Source: Tuctoria greenei (lineage: Eukaryota; Streptophyta; Magnoliopsida; Poales; Poaceae). Taken from it: a stretch of DNA of 64,000 nt. A program made the translations under genes and the position numbers. The notes under the pieces are model-generated. The model made no database searches. It had not been told where the DNA came from and saw nothing but the letters and a program-made list of their open reading frames with translations. The stretch is taken from NCBI GenBank assembly GCA_036927565.1, contig JAYESD010000001.1, positions 275,663,560 to 275,727,559 of the forward strand. The letters run 5' to 3'. This document shows positions 1-11,236 of this stretch, one piece after another; position 1 is the first letter of the stretch, and each line of letters begins with the position of its first letter.

Positions 1-275
1 GAAAATTATGACTTCCTTTGTCCTTTCAACCAAAACTATTTATTAGCTGAAGCTGATAGCTACCTGGTCAATGGAACTCAACTATACTATACACCTATTC
101 AATTAGTATGAGCTTTAGATTGTACTGATCCAAGAACATATTTTGTGAACCTTGTGAAACGTGTGGTAGCAGAAAACCCTTTTATGATTTGAGATTTCAG
201 CTGGCACATTTACTCCTGCAAGCAAAGTACCCACACTTTTATGAGCACTCAACCTAGTTTTTTCTATGCTTGCAG
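1..275 (+). other. intron of the NDR kinase gene (3' part)
   Basis: No kinase reading frame continues upstream of the acceptor TTTCTATGCTTGCAG that ends at 275. The stretch is AT-rich with several stops in all frames and reads as intron. Confidence 0.6.
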
Positions 276-3200
276 ATTGTAAACTGGAGAAGTCACTTGA
301 AGTTTCCTGAAGAGGCAAAGCTTTCTCCTGAAGCTAAAGATCTCATCAGCAAGCTTTTGTGTAACGTTGAACAGAGACTTGGAACAAAAGGAGTCCATGA
401 AATAAAAGTGTGCTCTCTTCCAAATGTTTTACACATGATAGACTTGGATCGCTATCAAGTGCTGAACTGATATCATTATACTTTCAACTTCAGGCACATC
501 CATGGTTTAGAGGTGTTCAGTGGGAAAAGTTGTATCAGATGAAAGCTGCTTTCATACCAGAAGTTAATGGCGAATTGGATACTCAGAATTTTGAGAAATT
601 TGAGGAGGTAATATTCTGGTTCGAATACGGTTTACTTGTATAATGTATTAATGTATAGGCAAAATTGTTGGTAACACTAGAACCAAACTGGTTTGTTGTG
701 GTACCACAACTTTTTTGCATTTGCAAATATAGCACGTGAATTGACTCTGGCCTTCCTCCATCAAGCACTGGACCTTTGGATTTGGAACCAACAGCCAGAT
801 CACATATTGGTCCATCCCTCCGATACTGCTCATTAAGTCCATCCCGTTCCTCTCTTCACTCCTGGTCCCGGCAAGCCGGTGGCAATACTCCCCCCTCTCG
901 ATCGAGCTTCCTTGCTCCCTCCCATTAAATCACATTGCTGGGCATCTCAGACCCAGTCTTCTCCCTGAAATCGCTCCACCAGGTGCTTCCTTTTCTGCCT
1001 CAAACCAACAAATCCAACCATCTCGTTGCCACCTCCTCTCTCATTCGCGCTGGCTCGTCCCTGCCTCTTTCACCGTCTCCTCCATTAATCACGTGAACAA
1101 GCATCCGTGAGATGGTGTGAGCGTGACCTTAGCGCTGCTGCAGTAGCAACACATGGCTCGAAGATGGTGGTTGCTTGAACAGTGAACACTGACTCATGGT
1201 ACCAAGTAGAAGACAGATCAGTGCTGCTAACTATGAGGGGCATAGCAGTGCCACGGAGGGAGGGAGGGAGGCACTAGCCTAGTCTACATGTGCTATGCTT
1301 TGATCGGAGTGGCCTGAACTTCTGGTCATGTCTGTGAACCTTCTTTCCCACGTGATGTATCAATTTCTTTTTTTCCTGGTTGCTGAGCACCAACTTTGGG
1401 CAGGGCCAGCATATTATATAGTTGAACATAAGGGTTCCCCCAAAACGGCTAGAGAGTGAATATTCATATTATCCTGTTTGGAAGTATGCAATTGTACTTC
1501 TAGACGTTGTGTCTGGGCTTCTGGTGATGTGTTGATTCACTGTGTTTTCATAATTGATGGTTAAGTTATTGTGGTGGTAACTTTGAAATTTGCTCTCAGG
1601 CAGTATCTAATGAATCTGTCCACTACTTAAGCTATAATTCAAATACTGCATTGTGCTATATGGTTATCCAATTGCTATACTTTTCGTTCATTGTTTCCAT
1701 GATAATACCTTGTTATTGATTTATTGAAATTTGTACTATGAATTATACATGTTGTGTTTCCTGAACACTGTACAAAGCTGAATTTGTCAGATGTCCAATT
1801 ACCACTTACATTATTTTGCAGACTGGAGCTCAAGTTCAAAGTTCATCTAAGTCAGGCCCGTGGAGAAAGGTATGCCTGAGTCGTCCATAGAATTTCAGGG
1901 TAGCTGATGTATGGGGCATTTGTTGAAAATAATCTTGTATTCTAGAAGGTAAAACGTCCAAATTCGGGCGCACCTAAAGGTGTTAGAGTTTGAGCCTGGA
2001 CTAAAGGTGAAGAGTCCAAATAGAAGAGGAAATAGAGTCCGAAGTAGTTAGGGAGGGACTGCTATCTGTAATAGTCTATATAAGACCGGGTTTACCCGAG
2101 GAATAAACGAGAAATCGACTTCCGGAATTCCAACAATTGGTATCAGAGCTAGTAGAACAAGGGCGAGCGTACTTCGGCGAATCCGAACAGCCTCTGCTCG
2201 GTGCGGATCCAAGCGGCGGCGACGCGGCGCTGCGGCGGCGCTGCGCGGATCCAGGCGGCGATCGGTGCAGATCCAGGCGAAGGAGTTGCGCGGCGCCGCG
2301 AGACGAGGAGGGCATCGATCGGTGTCGCCGATCGGGACCAAGGCGCGGGCGGAGAGCGCTCGTGAGGAAGAAGGCGCGACTGCGACGAGAAGGTCGCGTC
2401 TAACGGCGAGGGAAGCGCGGATCCGGAGCGCATCGGACTCGGGCGCGGCTGTGAGCATCGACGTCGGTCTTCGCAGGTGGCGGCGCTTGCAGACTAGATC
2501 GCGCGGCGTTGGTTTTTTGGTGCGGTGGAATCGACGGCTTCGGGGTGCAGTGCAAGGTCGGCGCACCTGAGTCCTGACCCGTGTCTGTGGCTAGGGTTAC
2601 AATCGGACCGGTTCAATATTGGGCCGCTTTAGCTGGTCTTAGTTCAGAAGCTAAGTTGGGCTGGGCTGGACGTCTATCACAGTTTTCCTTCTAGATTGCA
2701 TCCAAATATTGTGGGATATGGAAAATAAAATGGCGCTCCATTATCCCCTGCTAACGAAGATGAACTATACAACATAGGCCATCAAGATGAAGGTATTTTT
2801 GAAGGCGCAGGGGGTATGGGAGGCCGTGGAGGCGACAAAAGACAAAGTTGATCCAAAACAAGATCAATTAGCTCTTGCGGCCATCTACCATGCTATTGAC
2901 GAAGATACTCTCATGCGAATTTCCGAGCAAGAGACAACGAAAGACGCTTGAGAGATGATCAAAACCAAGTTCTTGGGGTGAAGAACACGTGATGGAAGCA
3001 AGAATTCAAACTCTTCTGAACGAGTTGGATATGATGCGTATGAACGGAGGAGACTCTATCGACGACTTTGCCACAAGAGTGATGATCATCGTCACAAAAA
3101 TTTGTGGTCTTGGGGTGAAGTTAAAGAAAGCTATATTGTGAAAAAATTGCTACGTGCTCTGCCTTCAAAATTTCTCCACATTGCATCTACTATTGAGCAA

Positions 3201-4805
3201 TTTGTTGATATGAAGACGATGACTGTGGAGGAACTCATTGACAGACTCAAGGCACATGAAGAACGAGTGCATGGCTTCAACAACCAAGATCATGAAGAGA
3301 AACTCTATTTAACAAGAGAGGAGTGGAAAGCAAGAGAAGCAAAAGATGGTGGTCAAAAGAAGAAAAAATTTGACAAGTCAAAGATTCGGTGCTCCAGCTG
3401 TCAGAAGTTTGGACACTTTGGTAGTGAGTGTGCCAAGAAAGAGAAAGAGGAAGAGAAAGAGGAGAGAGCGCTTCTTGCGTCTGCAGGAGATTTGTTCTGA
3501 TTCTTCATCGAGAGATGTTCGGGGTGTAGATGTGCCCATCCCGAGGTTGTGTGCAGGATGAAGATGAGTCCATCCTGAGGTTGAAGATGCATCCAACCTG
3601 AATTTGTGTACGGGGTGAAGATGAGTCCATCTTGGGGATGAAGATGTGTCCATCCCAAAATTGTGCAAGGTGAAGATGTGACCATCCTAGGGGTGTAGTT
3701 GTGTCCACTCCAAATTAGGTGTGTTCGGGATGTAGTTGTGTCCATTCTAAGGGTGTAGTTGTGTCCATCGCAAAGTGTAGGATGGATAGGTGTGTTTCCG
3801 TCCTAAGTGTGTCCTAGAAAACAAGAGTAGGAGGTGTGTTGAAAATAATCTTGTATTCTAGAAGGTAAAACACGTCTAGATTCGGGCGCACCTAAACGTG
3901 TTAGAGTTTGAGTCTGGACTAAAGGTGAAGAGTCCAAATAGAAGAGGAAATTGAATCCGAAATAGTTAGGGAGGGACTCCTATCTGTAGTAGTCTATATA
4001 AGACCGAGTTTACTCGAGGAATAAACGAGAAATCGACTTCCGGAATTCCAACAGCATTCCTAGTTGTATATCTCTTCTTCAGGTTCATTTATTTTCTCTC
4101 CATCTAAGGATTGCATCTCTGTAAGCTAGGTGTATAGGATGGACTACAGGTGTGAAAAGGCATTTTTGGCATATAGCATCCATCTGCAAACCATAAAATA
4201 CATAAAGAGATGTGCTGGCCCTAAAAATAAGACAAAAAAACATTAGCAGTTCGGAAGGCACCATTGTTAGAAGCTAAAAAGGAATTACTAGTCTTGGGCA
4301 TCATTTTATACCCCCTTTGTCATTGTGAACCGATGAACATTATTCTTCGACAGATGCTTCCATCCAAAGATGCAAACTTTGTTGGATACACATACAAGAA
4401 CTTTGAAATTGTGAATGATGACGAAGTTGCAGGAATTGGTTAGATCTCCCTTTACCTTGTTCCTCCTGTGCACTATATCTACTTGTTTAGTTATGTGTTC
4501 TTTTTTGGTGTGACGCGAATTTTTTTGTGCTTGTGCTACAGCCGAATTGAAGAAAAAAAGTTCCAAACCAAAGCGGCCAACCATCAAGACATTGTTTGGT
4601 AACTACCACAGTATAGTAATTTTACTTATGTCGTCGCCTCGCCATACACTCTAGATATACTGACCATATTCATGTATGAATAGAGAGCATGGATGAAGAG
4701 GAACCTGTTCAAGGAAGTTTCATAAATATGTTGCCTCAGAAGGAAGGACAACCTTCCTCTCACTCCAGCATGCCGCCAGAACAATACCAACCTCGACGTA
4801 AATAG
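276..4805 (+). CDS. NDR-type AGC serine/threonine protein kinase, C-terminal exons (partial)
   Basis: This is the 3' part of a kinase gene that begins upstream of the window. Six exons can be placed by frame and GT-AG borders: 276-407, 494-607, 1822-1869, 4354-4438, 4542-4598 and 4684-4805 (TAG stop at 4803). They encode 185 residues. The first exon encodes the end of the kinase domain (LSPEAKDLISKLLC, then EQRLG). The second has AHPWF followed by W and FIP, as in the AGC C-terminal extension. The fourth has the hydrophobic-motif region with FVGYTYKNFEIV. This arrangement is that of plant NDR (Dbf2-related) kinases, which with MOB co-activators phosphorylate targets in growth and polarity pathways. 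The basic segment KKKSSKPKRP lies near the end. All visible splice sites and frames are intact despite the retroelement in intron 3. The family call is secure; the specific paralogue is not. Confidence 0.9.
608..1821 (+). other. NDR kinase intron, 1.2 kb, no gene seen
   Basis: The donor GT is at 608 and the acceptor TTTTGCAG ends at 1821. The part around 700-1260 is more pyrimidine- and GC-rich than its surroundings and holds a short GGGA microsatellite near 1256-1270. It may be an old insertion, but I could not find terminal repeats. No coding frame is convincing. Confidence 0.55.
1921..2135 (+). repeat. 5' LTR of the gag-only Copia element
   Basis: Starts TGTTGAAAAT, ends CCAACA, and matches 3837-4053 with only scattered differences (for example GGGTTTACCC against GAGTTTACTC). 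It contains a TATA-like TATATAAG at 2077-2084. Confidence 0.9.
2077..2084 (+). promoter_or_regulatory. TATA box in the 5' LTR of the gag-only element
   Basis: TATATAAG lies about 50 bp before the LTR end and is repeated in the right LTR at 3995-4002. It would place transcription start in the last quarter of the LTR. Confidence 0.6.
2136..2150 (+). other. primer-binding site, initiator tRNA-Met type
   Basis: ATTGGTATCAGAGCT directly follows the LTR. TGGTATCAGAGC is the usual primer site of plant Copia elements, complementary to the 3' end of initiator tRNA-Met. Confidence 0.8.
2151..2717 (+). other. GC-rich leader of the gag-only element
   Basis: A 570-bp leader separates the primer site from the gag start. 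Its first 400 bp are very GC-rich and give overlapping open frames on both strands. These are arginine/alanine-rich and look like composition artefacts. No domain is recognised. Confidence 0.5.
2718..3500 (+). pseudogene. Copia gag (UBN2/DUF4219-type) with zinc knuckle, broken
   Basis: The reading frame starts MENKMALHYPLL and shows the usual plant Copia gag layout. An N-terminal DUF4219-like part is followed by a UBN2-like helical part (3100-3300) and a CCHC knuckle CSSCQKFGHFGSEC near 3396-3437, then a lysine/glutamate-rich tail. Two in-frame stops stand where tryptophan is expected: TAG at 2775-2777 and TGA at 2949-2951. A frame change occurs near 2980-3100. The protein would form the virus-like particle and bind RNA. 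In this copy it cannot be made intact. Confidence 0.8.
3501..3836 (+). repeat. degenerate GATGAAGATG/TGTCCATCC repeats at the 3' end of the gag-only element
   Basis: About ten imperfect copies of a motif resembling GGGTGTAGTTGTGTCCATCC or GATGAAGATGAGTCCATCC occupy the space between the gag stop and the right LTR. They have no coding frame in sense. The tract ends in the purine-rich stretch AAGAGTAGGAGGTG. Confidence 0.65.
3837..4053 (+). repeat. 3' LTR of the gag-only Copia element
   Basis: Starts TGTTGAAAAT and ends CCAACA, followed by the duplication gcatt at 4054-4058. A TATA-like motif lies at 3995-4002. Confidence 0.9.
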
Positions 4806-5399
4806 GATAAGGAGGTTTAAAAAAAAACATAGGAAAGTAAACCAAGAAAAAAAGTTGCTGCCTTTTGTTCTTGCTCGCTGTCAACTTCTGTAAATTCTAA
4901 CCGATGCTTTCTCTTGTCAAATGTTTGAAACAAAACCTGTGTCCAAAGAGCATGGCAGTTGATGTGAGCGGCATTGTTCGCCGTGTAGGTTATCGGGCAG
5001 TCGGGTTTACTTGCCGTTGCCTGCAAGTACAGTATATACTCGCAACGAAGCACAAAGCTCTGACGAACGTGTATCACAGCTATGTTGATACTTGTTTGCT
5101 GTAACCCTCACAGGAGGTTGGTTAACTTGAAATGGTGTTCAAAATGCCCGCAAGCAGAGTTCCTGCAAAATTCACATTTTATTCTGGGTAGCTGGGTAGG
5201 CGTGACAAGCTTACATTGCTGGAAAAAATCGGCAGCTGTTTGTCTTCTCTAGAGCTATCGCTAAAGTAAACACCGCAACAGCAGGTGGACGACTTGTCCA
5301 CTTTTGGACAATGCGACCTCAAACAACCCCGTGTAGGCAATGACATCATACTGGGGTCTCCCACCGCACGTTACCGATGTTAGACTTCTTAATCAGTCC
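4806..5399 (+). other. 3' flank of the kinase gene, probable 3' UTR then intergenic
   Basis: After the kinase stop the sequence has no convincing coding frame. The first 200-300 bp are probably 3' UTR. No clear polyadenylation hexamer could be singled out. Confidence 0.5.
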
Positions 5400-5402
5400 T
5401 AA

Positions 5403-5970
5403 GACCGTCTGCACTCAGCCGTCTGGCAAAGCTTACATGACGGTAAAAAGAAGCGGTGAGACCGATTTTCGTAGCGGTATCTGGTAAAAATCATTGGTCC
5501 GGGTCACGGGATCGAAACCTAGTGGAGTCACGGGAGGACCTCCCATCTCGCTCTTCCCGCACAAGCTCTCGCAAACTCTTCCACCGCAAGGCGATTCTCT
5601 GGCGACGGCGACGCACCGGCAACACTTGTCAGGCCCAAGTGGCAACAGGAGGCAGAGATGTAGAAGGGCGGGGATCGACGTTGGTCCACGGAGGTCACCT
5701 AGGCTAGTTGGATCTACGCTGGAGAAGAAGACGCCGACGCGGTCCACCGGAGGAACAAAGCGGCACCGGGTGGATAGGTTGAACTCGCCAGCACTCTCGA
5801 AATCGACAACATCATCGAACAACAAGTGCGGCAGGTATTGCATTTGAGTTTCCAACTCGTGGTTAGGGTTAGAGTTCTTTGTTCGATTTGGGGTTGGATG
5901 GGCCGATCAAGATCCATCCCTTCGGTTGGATCTTTGATTTTGAAGGTGTTTTATGGTTAGGGTTGGACTT
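5403..5970 (+). other. Harbinger 5' non-coding region
   Basis: A GC-rich stretch from the proposed left inverted repeat to the Gypsy insertion point. It has open frames on both strands (the longest about 140 codons on the minus strand at 5433-5855) without recognisable motifs. I read it as 5' leader rather than coding. Confidence 0.45.
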
Positions 5971-6972
5971 TGTCGGTACCTGGCGAACCGGGTACCCCTG
6001 AATACAGGAAAAGAGGCACGCTGGGTCCCACCATTCACGGGGTAAGATCTGACGTGGTCCCAGGATGCGGCGTGGCGTGCAACATAGCCACACCTCTCCA
6101 CTGAGGGAAGGCCCGACAGACCACATGCCCTGCAGCTCTTGGTGTATCCCCCTCACGGAGGGGAGGTCCGGCGCTGCCACGTGCCCCGCAGGTCGGAGTC
6201 TACCTCCCCACCAAGGAGAGGTCCGACGGATTCTCTAGGTCGACAGCCCCAGACCTGCCTCCCTGCGGGAAGAAGGTTTGGTGCAGCCACGTGTCCGGCG
6301 GCTCCGGACCCGACCTTCCGGCAGAGGGAAGGACTGGACTCGCCACGCGGCAGGCAGCGCCGCACCTAGTCCATCCTGCGATAGCAGCAATAAAGAGGGA
6401 CGAGCCTAGTGCACCTAAACAGGAAAGACGCGTGTGTTCCCTAGGTAAGCGGGAGCTCGCACTCATAAGTCAAGAGTCATGTACCCATCCTGACGCTAAC
6501 AGGCTGGCGCCGAACTACTATGTACGACAGACGAATGAGAAGCCGCGACAAGATGGACGAGATACCGCCCGCCATGATGAGGGGGCTATGTGTAGCCCTG
6601 CGGCAAGGCATGGCCAGGCGACACATTGAAGCCCTTGTCAGGGGGTAGCATTTACTCCAAAATCTTAGGAGGGATTTGGTACACCCAGTGCCACATGTCG
6701 GGCCCCGGGACCCACTTGTAAGTTGCTCGACCTTGGACTATAAAAGGACCGAGCGGCAACCGACTAAGACAAGTTCTCTCAGACTCAAGCAATACAACAC
6801 TCAAACCACCGTGGAGTAGGGTATTACGCCCAGGCGGCCCGAACCACGTAAACCCCTCGCGTTCATCATTCTCTGAGCTTGACCTTGCTAGGACTAGCCC
6901 TCGAATATACAACGAACCATCGTGGGCTGCCTCAGAGCTAGTCCGGGGGAGGTGTCAGTTAGACCCTCAACA
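5971..6972 (+). repeat. 5' LTR of the Tat-type Gypsy element
   Basis: 1002 bp, from TGTCGG to CAACA. It matches 29570-30573 along its whole length. TATAAAAG lies at 6739-6746. The apparent open frames inside it on both strands are not conserved coding sequence. Confidence 0.92.
6739..6746 (+). promoter_or_regulatory. TATA box of the Gypsy 5' LTR
   Basis: TATAAAAG is preserved at the same place in the 3' LTR (30339-30346), about 230 bp before the LTR end. Confidence 0.65.
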
Positions 6973-6991
6973 TTTGGCGCACTAGGAAGGG
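6973..6991 (+). other. probable primer-binding site of the Gypsy element
   Basis: TTTGGCGCACTAGGAAGGG directly follows the 5' LTR. The TGGCGC start is typical of plant Gypsy primer sites. I do not assign the tRNA. Confidence 0.55.
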
Positions 6992-7023
6992 GGCTTTCTC
7001 CTGCAAGCATCTTCATCGACAGC

Positions 7024-9488
7024 ATGGTGAACGCACGTTCCAACGCTAGTTCCTCTAGGCCATAGCCCCGCCAGCAGGCGGAGGGTGAGGATCAAGCTTC
7101 ATCCCACCCTAGAGCTGGGTCCCACTCCAGAGCGGGAAGATCTGGACCCGCGCGACGCCGTGCAGTCACTCCGCTCACTGCAGGCCCGCACGACACAGCA
7201 CGACACACTCCTGTTACGATAGCCGCTACAGCACCACCGGCGGCAGGCCTGGAGAGTGCTCTCTTGGCCGCGCGTGCACTGCTCTGCAATGCACCAACGG
7301 CAGGTGCCCCGCAGGGGGCGACCCAACAACAGGTAAATGACCTCGACCACCTGGTCGTTGCTGCACTCCAAGTGACCCCGCAGGGCGGAAGGCGAGCAGC
7401 ATCGAATTTTATTTCACTATCCCGTACGTCTACACTCGACCATCGGACCGTTGATAGCCGCTCCACGAGGCTTTCGACGGCAGACCTACGGGCTGAGCTG
7501 TAGTGCCGTAGGGCAGGCGAGGACTGCCGAGTCATCATCGAACGACACAGGGAGTGGTGCCACAATCTTGAGGCCAACTACAGCCTGCTGGGCCCTGGAC
7601 TCCAGGCGCACGACGCTCTTCCGCCGCGACAGGGGTATGTGACGCCCCCCACGCAGCACCAGGCGTACGTGGCGCGTCCTCCACACCAGGCGTACGTCGC
7701 GCCTCCTCCACTCTAGAAATATGGTGTGCCTCCACCACACCAGGCATCTGCCGCGGCACCTCAACACCACGCGTACGCAGTGCCATCTGGCCATCAAGGT
7801 CATGCAGCACCAAACCAGTCGCCCGCAACTATCGGTGGAGGGTGCGCAACTCTAGCTTCACACCTACAGAGAGTGGTCTGGCCTCACAAGTTCCGGCCGC
7901 ACACGCCGGGGAAGTATGACGGGAGTGTCAACCCGAGTGAGTTCCTGCAGATCTACTCCACCTCGATCCTGGCGCGAGGGGTGACGAGGTAATCATGGCC
8001 AACTATTTTCCTGTGGTCCTGGACGGTCCAACCCGGTCATGGCTCATGAATCTGCTCCAGGGGTCCATCACCTCCTGGGAAGAGCTGTGCCGGCAGTTCA
8101 TGGCAAACTTCGGAAGTTCGTATGAGCGCCCTGACACGGAACTAGACCTCCACGCTGTTAGACAACGCTTGGGGGAGCCGCTGCGAACATTCATCCAGCG
8201 ATTATCCCAGGTACGTAACACTATCCCGCACATCTCGAATGTGTCTGTCATAGTTGCATTTAGGCAGGGTGTGAGGGATAAGAAAATGCTTGAGAAGCTC
8301 GCCACGCATGACGTGCGCGATATCTCCGAGTTGTTTTCCTTGGCAGACAAATGCGCCAAGGCTGCAGAGGGCCGTAACTGGCACGCCCGACCCTCCTCAG
8401 AAAGTTGGGAGCCCTCACAGTCCGAAGCGGAGGCCACCACCAGGGGTGGTGGCAGGAAGAAGAAGAACGAGGGCCGCGACAGGAGTAAGCCGAGGCCCAG
8501 AGCTCCCATGGTGGCAGCGGCGGCACCTGGCAGAGCGTGGAGCTCGCGTCAGGATAAGCGCCCACGCCCGTCACCTGAGGGAGATGACGCTGACTTCAAA
8601 TGCCCGGTGTACCAGACCAATGGTCACAGTGCAAGTGAGTACCGGGAAGTCAAGAAGCTCACAAAACATTTCTGCGAGCAGCGGCAGAAGCAGCAACGTC
8701 AAGAGAGCGAGCCCTCCCGCCAGAGGGAGGTTAAGCAGAAGCTTGACCCTGCGAAGGACAAAGACAAAGACATGGGGTACCAGGAGCCCCAGAGGGCAGT
8801 GAAAGCAGTGTTCACGAGTGCTGACTCGGACACTAGCAGCGACCAGGAGCGTCGGAAGCTCCTCTATGTCATCTATGGGGGAGCCTCGGACCCTGTGTCT
8901 CGAAACACGGTGAAAGTCCCGCGATGGGCCGTAGTAGCAGTGGCCCCGGTGCCAAGTCCGGCTCCCCACAGCAAGTGGATGAGCACTGCGATCAGCTTCA
9001 ACACCTCGGACTGCCCGAAGAACATGGCAGGGGTTGGGGCGCTCCCGCTGCTCGTGGCCCCAACCATCGCCAACATGAGGCTCCACTATGTGTTGATCGA
9101 CGGCAGTGCAAGCCTCAACCTCATCTCCACTGCAGCCTTCCAGAAGCTGCAGATACCTATGTCTCGGCTCATGCCTTCGAGCCCGTTCTCAGACGTGGGC
9201 CCGGGGCAGATCGTGCCCAGTGGTAGCATCCACCTCCCGGTAACCTTTGGTACCCCAGAGAACTACCGCACGGAGAATATTCTATTCGACGTGGCGGATG
9301 TCAAGCTTCCCTTCAACGCCATCATCGGAGGGCCGACGCTATACCAGTTCATGGCCGTAGCTCACTATGGCTACCTGGTCCTAAAGATGCCAACAACTTC
9401 TTCCTTAGGGTCCGGGGAGATCGCACTGTGGCAGTGTCAGCCTTGGAGCAGCTCCAAGCACTCGCTGCAGGGTGGGCCCCGAGCCTAG
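7024..9488 (+). pseudogene. Gypsy gag and protease remnant
   Basis: The frame opens with ATG at 7024 but has a TAG at about 7063 and another at 7501-7503. It changes frame near 7500 and again just before 7995. A proline-rich stretch with repeated HQAYVA-like units lies at about 7640-7800. From 7995 a 497-codon open frame carries the retrotransposon gag (capsid) domain (WLMNLLQGSITSWEEL; FRQGVRD), a basic region, a degraded cysteine/histidine knuckle near 8600, and a protease-like segment at about 9085-9120 (YVLIDGSASLNLIS). In that segment the aspartate is kept but the following residues differ from the usual D-S/G-G. The product would form the particle and process the polyprotein; this copy cannot make it whole. 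Confidence 0.8.
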
Positions 9489-11236
9489 ATGGTGCGAGGG
9501 AAGGTCGACCAAGTCAAGGCCCGCCCCAACGGACCTCCACCGCAGCTCCGCGCGTGCTGTCCGCCGAAGACGACATCCAAGTAAAGGTCGTCAGGATCGG
9601 CTCCAAGGCTGCCCAAACGACCCACATAGCGGGAAACCTGGACAGCAAATAGGAATTCATGCTCGTCACCTTCCTCCGGGACAATGTCGATGTGTTTGCC
9701 TGGCAACCATCGCAGATTCCCGGGATCCCTATGGAGGTGATTGAGCACTATCTAAAGATCTACCCCGACGCCCGCCCGGTACAACAGAAGCCCCGGAAGC
9801 AGTTTGTTGAGCGTCAAAACTTCATCTGAGAGGAGATTAAGAAGTTACTCGATGCTGGCTTCATCTGGGAGGTCCACCACCCTCGGTGGTTGGCGAATCC
9901 TGTTGTCGTCCCCAAGGCCGGCAGGAAGCTTCGGATGTGCATCGACTACACCAACCTAAACAAGGCATGCCCGAAAGATCTATTCCCACTCCCCAGGATA
10001 GATCAAATTGTAGACTCCACATCAGGTTGTGATCTGTTGTGTTTCCTAGACGCGTATTCTGGTTTCCATCAAATACCTATGTCTAGAGATGATGAAGAAC
10101 ACACTGCTTTTGTAACAGTAGATGGCCTGTATTGTTATGTCTCCATGTCTTATGGTCTTAAGAATGCTCTCCCTACTTTTGTGCGTGCAATGCATAAAAC
10201 ATTTGGGGACCTCATTAGAGACCTGGTAGAGGTGTATGTTGATGACATCGTGGTCAAAATCAAAGACCGCGCGTCCTTCCTGGACAGCTTAGCGCAAGTC
10301 TTCAACAGGCTACGCCTTACGCACACGATGCTGAACCCTGAAAAGTGTGTCTTCGGGATCTCTTCTGGGAATCTGCTTGGATTCCTGGTTTCTCACCGTG
10401 GGATTGAAGCTAATCCAGAGAAGATCAATACAATAGAGCTGATGCGGCCCCCGACACGTATCAAGGATGTATAGAAGCTCGCAGGGTGCCTAGCGGCCCT
10501 CAGCCGCTTCATCTCGAGGCTGGCAGAACGAGCGCTCCCCTTCTTCAAGATTCTACGGAAGGTAGGTCCCTTTGCGTGGATAGAAGTGGCGGAAACGGCG
10601 TTTCAAGAGCTCAAGAGGCACCTGACGTCCCTCCCAGTTATGGTGGCGCCGGAGTCCGGTGAGCCCCTGCTGCTGTATGTTACTGCAACAACCGAAGTGG
10701 TTAGTATGGTCTTAGTCACAGAGCGACCAGAACCATATCAGCAGCATACACGAGAAGGAGCCCGTTACGCAAGAACCAAGCCTCAGGCCTCGGACCAAGC
10801 CATCGGGAGCTCCAGAAACCAGGAAGTCGTCGGGTCCCAGTCTTCGAAGGATGATGCGGGTCCTGGGAGCTAGGAGCCCCAGGACCTAGATCCGATGCAG
10901 GGAGAACCAGACCTCTCGGACAGAGTCCGGACCACTCAGAGGCCAGTCTACTACATCAGCGAAGTCCTCCATGAGGCGAAAACAAGGTATCAAGAGATAC
11001 ATAAGCTCTTGTACGCTGTGTTGATAACATCGAGGAAGCTCCGACATTATTTCCAGGGCCATAAGATCTCAGTGGTCACCTCCTTCCCGCTGAGAATGGT
11101 GCTCCACAACCCTAATGCTACCGGCAACATCGCCAAGTGGGAAGCCGAGCTAGCAGAGTTTGAGATTGAGTTCCTTCCTCGACATGCGGTCAAAAGTCAG
11201 GCCCTGGCGGTTTCCTGGCTGAGTGGACTCCATCAC
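9428..11236 (+). pseudogene. Gypsy pol remnant: reverse transcriptase and RNase H
   Basis: A single frame, shifted relative to gag, continues through stops at about 9650, 9827, 10472 and 10871. It shows the reverse transcriptase landmarks KLRMCIDYTNLNKACPKD, FLDAYSGFHQIPM and the catalytic YVDD (about 10238). A connecting RNase H part follows up to SGLHH at the Sirevirus insertion point. The insertion interrupts the frame between the first RNase H and the second one at 22803. Confidence 0.88.

Larger units (their letters stand above)
1921..4053 (+). mobile_element. gag-only (TR-GAG-like) Copia LTR retrotransposon in a kinase intron
   Basis: A 2133-bp element is bounded by 215-217-bp LTRs that start TGTTGAAAATAATC and end TTCCAACA. 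The target site duplication gcatt is perfect (1916-1920 and 4054-4058). A primer-binding site ATTGGTATCAGAGC follows the left LTR, and a purine-rich tract AAGAGTAGGAGGTG precedes the right one. The only coding sequence is a broken Copia-type gag; no protease, integrase or reverse transcriptase exists. The element must therefore depend on an autonomous relative. This matches the class described as terminal-repeat retrotransposons with a gag domain (TR-GAG). It lies in sense orientation between kinase exons three and four, and both flanking splice sites survive. Confidence 0.9.

Noticed and set aside
2048..2570. long open frames on both strands in the leader of the gag-only element
   Set aside because: Arginine/alanine-rich products of very GC-rich sequence. 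They cross the LTR and primer-site boundary.
5433..5855. 140-codon minus-strand ORF in the Harbinger 5' region
   Set aside because: Composition-driven open frame in GC-rich leader. No motif or conserved neighbour supports it.
6139..6629. overlapping open frames on both strands inside the Gypsy 5' LTR, repeated at 29742-30066
   Set aside because: They lie wholly in LTR sequence, differ in length between the two LTRs, and show no domain.
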